Assembly: GCF_000219805.1 (NCBI RefSeq)
Contig: NC_015759.1
Coordinates: forward strand, 1,240,001 to 1,304,000
DNA length: 64,000 bases
Reading direction: 5' to 3'
Source: Weissella koreensis KACC 15510
GTDB taxonomy: Bacteria > Bacillota > Bacilli > Lactobacillales > Lactobacillaceae
The notes beneath the pieces were generated by a model that was given only the letters and a program-made list of their open reading frames with translations, made no database searches and was not told where the DNA came from. Both the position numbers and the translations under genes were made by a program. This document shows, one piece after another, positions 57,542 to 64,000 of the stretch (positions are counted from its first letter, which is position 1; the number at the start of each line of letters is the position of its first letter).

Positions 57542-57916
57542 ATGCGAAGCTATTATCAAACAGGAGGCCTATCAGGCTTGGTGATTTGGGCATGGGTCTT
57601 AATGATTGGACTTTTAGCATTAACATTACAGTTGGAATTTATTACATTTAATGTTTGGACATACCTAGTAGCAAGTATTTTTGTGGTGGCAGTTGTATTT
57701 ATGGTTCTTCGCCACAAAGTAGAATTGACTGATGATTATATTCATTTGAAGCAAATTCTTAGTTTCAATCGGTTATCAATTCGTTTGGATGGGATTAAAC
57801 ATGTTCAAATGACTAAGCATGGTATTATCTTTGATTACAATGATAATTCATATGATCTTTTATTAACTAAAAAAATGCGCAGTGCGATTGAACAGAAAAT
57901 AGGGGCAAAGAAATGA
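57542..57916 (+). CDS. EbsA-like small membrane protein
   Basis: This protein of about 124 aa has two hydrophobic helices (about residues 10-30 and 36-56) and a soluble C-terminal PH-like part ('HKVELTDDYIHLKQILSFNRLSIRLDGIKHVQ'). This resembles the EbsA family of lactobacilli and enterococci, whose role is unclear. The ATG at 57542 has AAGGAGG upstream. Its stop overlaps the rluD start (ATGA). It occupies the place where lspA usually precedes rluD. Confidence 0.6.
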   Translation: MRSYYQTGGLSGLVIWAWVLMIGLLALTLQLEFITFNVWTYLVASIFVVAVVFMVLRHKVELTDDYIHLKQILSFNRLSIRLDGIKHVQMTKHGIIFDYNDNSYDLLLTKKMRSAIEQKIGAKK

Positions 57917-58833
57917 CGTTGGAAAAATTTGTGGTAACTGAAACAACCGGACGCTTGGATAAGATTATTGCGGAATATTTACCGCAATATTCACGTTCAC
58001 AGGCTAATGAATGGATTAAAAATGAGTTAGTGCGTGTCAATGGTGAAATTAAGAAGGCTAAGTATCACGCTAAGCAAGACGAAGTTATTACTATTGAGGT
58101 ACCAGCACCGGTGACTTTGGACCTTAAACCACAAGATATTCCTTTGGATATTGTTTATGAAGATGATGATGTTTTGGTTGTTAATAAGCCTCAAGGAATG
58201 GTTGTTCATCCTTCGCTTGGCCATGAAGATGGAACGCTGGTTAATGCTCTAATGTTCCACACTCCTCTTTCAAATATTAATGGGGTATTTCGCCCTGGGA
58301 TTGTACATCGGATTGATAAGGACACCTCAGGGCTCTTGATGATAGCCAAAAATGATAAAGCTCATGAAGCCTTATCAGCTAATTTAAAAGCGAAGAAAAA
58401 TTTGCGTGAATATTTAGTTTTGGTCCATGGTGAATTTAAAGAAAATATTGGAACAATTAAGGCTCCATTAGGACGATCAAGTAAGGATCGCAAGAAACAA
58501 GCAGTTGTTTCAGGTGGACGTGAAGCAGTGACTCATTTTAAAGTTATAAAACGCTTTGTTGGTTATACTTTATTATCAGCGACTCTTGAAACAGGTCGAA
58601 CTCATCAGATTCGTGTGCATTTAGCATATATTGGTCATCCGGTTGCAGGTGATCCATTATACGGTCCAAAGAAAACCTTGCCAGGTAATGGACAGTATTT
58701 ACATGCCCATACATTGGGACTTACACAACCTACCACAGGTCAAGAATTAGAATTTGAAGCACCATTACCAGAACACTTTACAAAGATGCTTGATCAATTG
58801 GAACCATATAGTAATCAGGGGAGTGAGGAATAA
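57913..58833 (+). CDS. rluD: RluD-family 23S rRNA pseudouridine synthase
   Basis: This 306-aa RluA/RluD-type enzyme modifies uridines of 23S rRNA. It has an N-terminal S4 RNA-binding domain (residues 13-75), catalytic Asp135 in HRIDKDTSG, VVNKPQGMVVHP near 91 and TGRTHQIRVHLAYIGHPVAGDPLYG near 226. The start overlaps the previous stop. pyrR follows after 3 nt, the normal Firmicutes neighbour. Confidence 0.93.
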   Translation: MTLEKFVVTETTGRLDKIIAEYLPQYSRSQANEWIKNELVRVNGEIKKAKYHAKQDEVITIEVPAPVTLDLKPQDIPLDIVYEDDDVLVVNKPQGMVVHPSLGHEDGTLVNALMFHTPLSNINGVFRPGIVHRIDKDTSGLLMIAKNDKAHEALSANLKAKKNLREYLVLVHGEFKENIGTIKAPLGRSSKDRKKQAVVSGGREAVTHFKVIKRFVGYTLLSATLETGRTHQIRVHLAYIGHPVAGDPLYGPKKTLPGNGQYLHAHTLGLTQPTTGQELEFEAPLPEHFTKMLDQLEPYSNQGSEE

Positions 58834-59352
<519 letters not shown>

Positions 59353-59400
59353 AAAATATATCAAGAAGTTTAAAATTAAAAGCATTAAGGGGATCAATTC

Positions 59401-60486
59401 ATGACCCAGCGATATTTAATACTACAAGACCAAACGGTGTTCAAAGGGGAAGCTTTTGGATCACCCGCAACAACTTTTGGTGAAATTGTCTTTAATACAG
59501 CCATGTCGGGGTATCAAGAGATTATTACCAATCCAATTTATCATAATCAAATTGTAATGTTTACAACACCAACTATTGGAGCTACAGGGATTAATCATCG
59601 AGCAGATGAGGCAATCGTTCCTACAATTAAAGGAGTCGTTGCTCGTGAAATTTCAGACGTTTCAACCAATCGTCTGCAACAAATGAGTTTAGACTCTTTT
59701 TTGAGGCGTCACAATATACCTGGAATTTCACAGATTGATACACGGGCTTTAGCTCGACATTTGAGAAAAACGGGAACACAAAAAGCTAGTATTGTTGATG
59801 TTCCAGACGACCACGCTTTTGATCAATTAAGAGCAATGGTTTTGCCAACAAATCAAGTGGCACAGGCTTCAACACCTAAACCTTATGCAAATCCTGGTCG
59901 AGGTGCTGATGTAGTCATATTAGATTTTGGTTTGAAGAATGGAATTTTACGTAGTTTAAGAGATTATGATGCTAATATCACGGTTTTACCATACGACGCG
60001 ACATTAGAACAAATTGTTAATTTGGATCCAGATGGGATTGTTTTATCATCAGGACCTGGGAATCCTTTGAAGCTAAATGAGTCGATTTTAAAATTGATTC
60101 GAATGGTTCAAACGGAAATGCCCTTGCTAGGAATTGGACTAGGTCATGAATTATTTGCCCTTGCAAATGGTGCTGAATTAGAACCATTGACTTTTGAACA
60201 TCATGGAATGAATCATCCAATTCGAGAGCAAATTACAGGTGAGATCATCTTTGCAAATCAAGGGAGTGGTTATGCTGTCAATCGAGAATCTTTGAAAGAA
60301 ACGGAATTAATGGTCACTCACTTGGATTTGATGGACAAATCAATTTTAGGGATAAGGCATCGAGACTATCCAGCATTTAGTGTTCAGTTTTTCCCAGACG
60401 GTGCACCTGGACCGTATGAAGCAACTGATATTTTTGCAGAATTTATGGAAATGGTGACAGCTCGGAAAGGGGGGAACTTACGATGA
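59401..60486 (+). CDS. CarA-like protein lacking the glutaminase catalytic residues
   Basis: This 361-aa homologue of the carbamoyl-phosphate synthetase small subunit has a normal length. The N-terminal domain is recognisable (FGEIVFNTAMSGYQEIITNP, GIPGISQIDTRALARHL-like). In the class I amidotransferase half the nucleophile elbow reads GIGLGHE and not GICLGHQ, so Cys is Gly246. The catalytic His is Phe331 and the Glu is Asp333 (VQFFPDGAPG for FQGHPEASPG). It cannot hydrolyse glutamine by the known mechanism. The frame is intact and overlaps carB-like by 4 nt, suggesting selection for another role. Confidence 0.88.
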   Translation: MTQRYLILQDQTVFKGEAFGSPATTFGEIVFNTAMSGYQEIITNPIYHNQIVMFTTPTIGATGINHRADEAIVPTIKGVVAREISDVSTNRLQQMSLDSFLRRHNIPGISQIDTRALARHLRKTGTQKASIVDVPDDHAFDQLRAMVLPTNQVAQASTPKPYANPGRGADVVILDFGLKNGILRSLRDYDANITVLPYDATLEQIVNLDPDGIVLSSGPGNPLKLNESILKLIRMVQTEMPLLGIGLGHELFALANGAELEPLTFEHHGMNHPIREQITGEIIFANQGSGYAVNRESLKETELMVTHLDLMDKSILGIRHRDYPAFSVQFFPDGAPGPYEATDIFAEFMEMVTARKGGNLR

Positions 60487-62963
60487 ATGAAAACGTTTTA
60501 ATCGTTGGTGGCTCCGCGAATGATTTTAACCACGAAACAGAGAGTGATTTTGCTAGCTATCAAGCTGTTTCCGTATTAAAAGCTAAAGGAGCAAATGTCT
60601 TTTTAGTTGATGATAATCCTTATAATTTTACAATTGAACGTTCTGATATTACGCCCGTTATTGCTGATTTGACGGTTGAAAATTTAATCGAAATTATTGA
60701 AAAATATGATATTGCCAGTGTGATGGCCAATATTGGCGGGACACCTGGGGTACAGATTATTTACCAACTTGTTAATACAATGGGAGATGCTACACCTAAG
60801 ATGCTCGGTCTTTCAATGGCTGCTTTGGAAGCAACTCAAAACACCGAACTTTTGCGTAGAAATTTGGAAGATTTAGGTGAAACAGGGGTTAAAACAAAGT
60901 TAGCTACAAACGTCACTGAAGCCTTTGATGCTGCTCGGGATATTAATTTTCCAGTGGTGGTTAGACCTGTAACTTCAAGTTCTGGAACTCTACGTCTAAA
61001 TGCAAATAGTCCAGAGCAATTGGAGGAGGCGGTTCAACTAGCATTAGAACGCTCCCCAACGAAACAGGTGAACATTGATCAAGGAATTAGTGGATATCAA
61101 GAAATTACATTGGTTGTGCTTCGCGATCATTCAGATCACATGATTTTGGTAGGAGGAATCGAAGATATGGATCCAGTTGGTATTCATACATCAGATTCAA
61201 TTGCCCTAACACCAATTCAAACTCTGTCTGACCCAGTTTTACAAAAATTGCGTAGATCAGCTTTTAATTTGATGCGAGGATTTAACATTATTGGCTTGGC
61301 TCAGGTCCGATTTGCGGTTAATTCCGAGACTGAAGAATATGTTGTAACTCGGTTAAATCCATATTTTGATCGTCAATCAGCATTTATTGCAGTTTCAACG
61401 GGTTATCCTTTATTGCCAGTTATGGTTAGCTTGGTAATGGGTGAGAATTTGACTGAAGTGAAGTTACCATCTAACTTCACTGACAATACGGCCCTATTAG
61501 AACCAGTTATGGATCATATTGTGACACGTTTTCCAGTTTTTAGCTTTGGTGAGTTTGAAGCCTCGTGGGTGGTTACAGATCATCGGCTAAATACGATTCA
61601 AAAATCAGTTGGTGCTACGATTGGAGTTGGACGTAGTGTGGAAGAGGCACTCGAAAAGGCCTTACGAGCAGCGCACTTTAATAGTCGTGATTTCTCACCA
61701 ACAATTATGAATACGTTATCTGAAGATGATCTAATCGAACGTATTATTCATCCACGCGATAATCGAATACTTGTACTGATGGAGGCGTTGCGTCGTGGAT
61801 ATACTGTTGACGAATTGGCGGAGATGACTAAAATTAATCCGTTCTATTTTTATAAATTACAACGGATCATGCGTATTGAAGAAGATGTTGCCTCTCATCC
61901 GTGGAATACGGATATTTTACGGGAAGCCAAGTATTATGGGCTAAGTGATGGATTGATGGCTAAGTTGTGGGATGAAGAGTATGAAAAAATTAGGCGTTTC
62001 CGTTGGGACAAAAATATCTTACCAACGTTTAAAGCTTTTGATCCGTCGGCTGGAGAATTTGATGAAAACAATCCACATTTCTATAGCACATTTGAAAAAG
62101 AAAACGAAACAAGCCGGCTTTCACAGAATTCCGCATTGGTTGTCGGAACTGGGGCATTTCGCTTAGGGGATGGCGCTGCTGGATCATATACTATGTCGAT
62201 GGTTAGTTCAGAGCTGCGACGTTTAGGTATTCCAACGATTGTTATGAATAATAATCCTAATGATCTATTATTCATTCCGCAAATTGCTGATAAACATTAC
62301 TATGAGCCTTTAGAATTATCTGACGTGATGAGTATTCTAGAAGTTGAAAATCCTCAGTATGTTTTTATTCCGGGAAATCGAATTAAATTAATTACTAAAT
62401 TAAGAGAAATGGGTGTATCAGTTAATGTCATTGCCAAAGATAAATATTTACCAACAAGCTTATCTGAAAACAATGAACAAACAATTGTAAATTATTTCTG
62501 GGATGGTCAAATATTGACGCCAATTTCAATGGCACAACAAGATAATTCTCAGATAATTATTGATCAAAAGGTAATGACTGAATCGCTCTATAAATCATTA
62601 CCACGGCCTAAATTAAAGGTGGCTCATCCAGGCTTATATCAATTGGTTGTTGACCATTGGCCTTTTGAACAAGAAGTGCAGGCAGATGATTTAAGACCAA
62701 TGCCGTTTACACATTTAGCATTTTTAAATAAAATTACTGGCGTCAACTGGATTAGAATGATGGTAAGATATATGACAGATCAGGTAACCTCAGATGATGA
62801 AGTGTTGCTCCAAAATTGGCGAAACCAAAGTTGGGCAATCCCAGCAGGTCGGCTTTCATATTCTAATCCAGATTTTGCAGCCCATCTGAAGATTCGAGAA
62901 TCCCAAATTGATAATGGTCAATTTGCAATGGGTGCTCGGATGAACAAAATTGAGAACGATTAA
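60483..62963 (+). CDS. Degenerate CarB-like protein
   Basis: This 826-aa homologue of the carbamoyl-phosphate synthetase large subunit (normally about 1060 aa) retains the first pre-ATP and ATP-grasp domains (residues 1-380), the helical oligomerization region (400-530) and the second pre-ATP domain (550-680). In the first ATP site the glycine-rich loop is PVTSSSGTLRL (162-172) instead of PSFTLGGTGGG. The metal ligands Gln and Glu are Arg276 and Arg290, and Asn292 remains. The second ATP-grasp domain is reduced to a C-terminal remnant (NKITGVNW near 760) and the allosteric domain is missing. Synthetase activity is very unlikely. Confidence 0.85.
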   Translation: MNENVLIVGGSANDFNHETESDFASYQAVSVLKAKGANVFLVDDNPYNFTIERSDITPVIADLTVENLIEIIEKYDIASVMANIGGTPGVQIIYQLVNTMGDATPKMLGLSMAALEATQNTELLRRNLEDLGETGVKTKLATNVTEAFDAARDINFPVVVRPVTSSSGTLRLNANSPEQLEEAVQLALERSPTKQVNIDQGISGYQEITLVVLRDHSDHMILVGGIEDMDPVGIHTSDSIALTPIQTLSDPVLQKLRRSAFNLMRGFNIIGLAQVRFAVNSETEEYVVTRLNPYFDRQSAFIAVSTGYPLLPVMVSLVMGENLTEVKLPSNFTDNTALLEPVMDHIVTRFPVFSFGEFEASWVVTDHRLNTIQKSVGATIGVGRSVEEALEKALRAAHFNSRDFSPTIMNTLSEDDLIERIIHPRDNRILVLMEALRRGYTVDELAEMTKINPFYFYKLQRIMRIEEDVASHPWNTDILREAKYYGLSDGLMAKLWDEEYEKIRRFRWDKNILPTFKAFDPSAGEFDENNPHFYSTFEKENETSRLSQNSALVVGTGAFRLGDGAAGSYTMSMVSSELRRLGIPTIVMNNNPNDLLFIPQIADKHYYEPLELSDVMSILEVENPQYVFIPGNRIKLITKLREMGVSVNVIAKDKYLPTSLSENNEQTIVNYFWDGQILTPISMAQQDNSQIIIDQKVMTESLYKSLPRPKLKVAHPGLYQLVVDHWPFEQEVQADDLRPMPFTHLAFLNKITGVNWIRMMVRYMTDQVTSDDEVLLQNWRNQSWAIPAGRLSYSNPDFAAHLKIRESQIDNGQFAMGARMNKIEND

Positions 62964-62982
62964 TAAAGGAGTGTTATTTTTT

Positions 62983-63906
62983 ATGAAAAAAGGTTTATTA
63001 GTATTTGGTGGATTAATAATTATTGCAGGTGGTTTGGTAGCTTTTGGATTGTCAAGCGGAAAAAATGTTGCAACTTCAAATGCAGGTTCAATTTCAGAAC
63101 AGAAATTATATGAAAATTTGAAGAAAACACCAGAGGGTAAGCAAACATTTGCGAACTTGATGATTAAGCAAGTTTTACAAAAAGATTATGGGGATAAGGT
63201 AAATCAAAAAGATGTTGATAAGCAATATGCTGATGCAAAGAAGCAATATGGTTCATCATTTGAGACAACCTTGCAAAGTAGTGGAATGACAACTGAATCG
63301 TATAAGGATAGCCTTTATCTTTCAGCTTTGGAAAAAGCCGCTTATCAAGCTAATCAAAAATTTACAAATAAAGAATTGAAGCAGACTTATGACGCTTATA
63401 CACCAAATGTTAGTGCTTCAATCATTAAAACTGATTCAGAAGATGATGCTAAAAAGGTGATTAGTGATATTAAAGACGGTACTAGCTTTGAGGATGAAGC
63501 AAAAGATAAGTCAACTGATACCGCTACGAAGGATAAGGGCGGAAAACTAGATAAATTTGATTCAACCGTTAGTTCTTCTGTTGTGAATAGTACAGTGCGT
63601 GATGCTGCTTTTAATTTGAAAGTTGGTGATATGTCAGAAACACCAGTGAAGGTAACAGCTGATGGAACTACTAGCACCAGCGATAGTTATTATGTTATCA
63701 AATTAAATTCAAAGGATAAAAAAGATAGCTTTGCCAAGTCAAAGGCAAAGATGAAGGATATTATTGTTGAAGATAAATTAAATTCTGATTCAAAGGCAAT
63801 GCAAACCTTTATTGGAAAGCAATTAGATAAGGCTGATGTTCATATTGCTGATAGTGATTTAAAGACGGCACTTTCGTCTTATACAGAAGCAGCTAATCAA
63901 AAATAA
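62983..63906 (+). CDS. prsA: PrsA-like foldase without lipobox
   Basis: This 307-aa extracytoplasmic peptidyl-prolyl isomerase/chaperone homologue has a parvulin-like central domain (about residues 130-245, with KVISDIKDGTSFEDEAKDKSTD and GGKLDKF) flanked by Lys/Asp-rich helices. Standard PrsA is a lipoprotein. Here the N-terminal helix (about residues 4-23) lacks Cys and so does the rest of the protein. AAAGGAG lies about 11 nt before the ATG at 62983. An in-frame ATG at 62950 lies in carB. It is the last gene of the operon. Confidence 0.88.
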   Translation: MKKGLLVFGGLIIIAGGLVAFGLSSGKNVATSNAGSISEQKLYENLKKTPEGKQTFANLMIKQVLQKDYGDKVNQKDVDKQYADAKKQYGSSFETTLQSSGMTTESYKDSLYLSALEKAAYQANQKFTNKELKQTYDAYTPNVSASIIKTDSEDDAKKVISDIKDGTSFEDEAKDKSTDTATKDKGGKLDKFDSTVSSSVVNSTVRDAAFNLKVGDMSETPVKVTADGTTSTSDSYYVIKLNSKDKKDSFAKSKAKMKDIIVEDKLNSDSKAMQTFIGKQLDKADVHIADSDLKTALSSYTEAANQK

Positions 63907-63916
63907 TTAACAATAC

Positions 63917-63968
63917 AAATGGTGGACATAAGAGAGAATAAAATTCTTTTTTATGCCCATCATTTTTT
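63917..63968 (+). terminator. Terminator after prsA
   Basis: AAATGGTGGACATAA pairs with TTATGCCCATCATTT (two mismatches), loop of about 20 nt, T run. Confidence 0.8.
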
Positions 63969-64000
63969 GTTTAAAATCTTTTATAGACAAATGGAAAAAT

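Noticed and set aside
59353..59400. PyrR-binding attenuator between pyrR and carA-like gene
   Set aside because: The 48-nt gap is AT-rich, with no hairpin or terminator and no recognisable anti-antiterminator.
60483..62963. carB-like gene as a simple pseudogene
   Set aside because: The frame is uninterrupted for 826 codons, it overlaps carA-like by 4 nt and its codon use matches its neighbours, so loss of domains is not due to recent frameshifts or stops.

Overview
The window looks like chromosomal core DNA of a low-GC lactic acid bacterium (Lactobacillales). The Leuconostoc/Weissella branch of Lactobacillaceae is my best guess. The signs are Shine-Dalgarno sites of the GGAGG type, AT-rich promoters (many with extended -10 boxes), T-box leaders, a B-type RNase P RNA, LAB families such as DUF1831, EbsA-like and CamS, and Firmicutes gene orders (rnz-recJ-apt, rpsB-tsf-pyrH-frr, recU/ypsA-gpsB-rnpB-ypsC, pcrA-ligA-camS, rluD-pyrR). 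The genus is inferred, not proven. I see no prophage, insertion sequence, CRISPR array or tRNA gene.

Layout. 1-6 kb: rnz (cut by the window edge), recJ, apt, small DUF896 and YneF proteins, a plsC-type acyltransferase on the minus strand, and a methyltransferase/GIY-YIG pair. 6-9.3 kb: rpsB, tsf, pyrH, frr. 9.6-18 kb: glmS, a deoxynucleoside kinase, a HAD phosphatase, murI-xtp-ysnB-like phosphoesterase-DUF1831, purB and a histidine phosphatase. 18-25 kb: a TPR protein, recD2, cca, a YitT protein, dnaD and an mscL-like channel. 25-29 kb: a 47-aa protein, mecA, coiA, pepF. 29-32 kb: a T-box leader and glyQS. 32-35.7 kb: a MarR regulator with an FMN reductase, an MFS pump and an isolated mreD-like gene. 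35.7-39.4 kb: a T-box-controlled polar amino-acid ABC transporter (probably histidine) and a second MFS pump. 39.4-44.2 kb: ponA and recU (minus), ypsA, gpsB, rnpB. 44.4-52 kb: rlmL-like, pcrA, ligA, camS and an HD hydrolase. 52-57 kb: a MarR/ABC exporter operon and uvrB. 57.5-63.9 kb: an operon of ebsA-like, rluD, pyrR, carA-like, carB-like and prsA.

The most striking feature is the carA/carB-like pair next to pyrR. The CarA homologue has lost its nucleophilic Cys (now Gly246), its catalytic His (Phe331) and its Glu (Asp333). The CarB homologue is 826 aa instead of about 1060. It has two metal ligands of the first ATP site changed to Arg, no glycine-rich loop there, most of the second ATP-grasp domain missing, and no allosteric domain. 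Both frames are open and translationally coupled, so this looks like a maintained pseudo-carbamoyl-phosphate synthetase with an unknown role.

A second theme is lipoproteins. Three proteins that are normally lipoproteins (the ABC binding protein, CamS, PrsA) all have an N-terminal hydrophobic anchor without the lipobox cysteine. lspA, usually next to rluD-pyrR, is absent from that spot. This suggests reduction or loss of lipoprotein processing in this lineage. Other oddities are a GlmS whose nucleophilic Cys is at position 4, a coiA frame whose conserved start is ATA, a glyQS T-box without a visible glycine specifier, and several strong palindromic operators.
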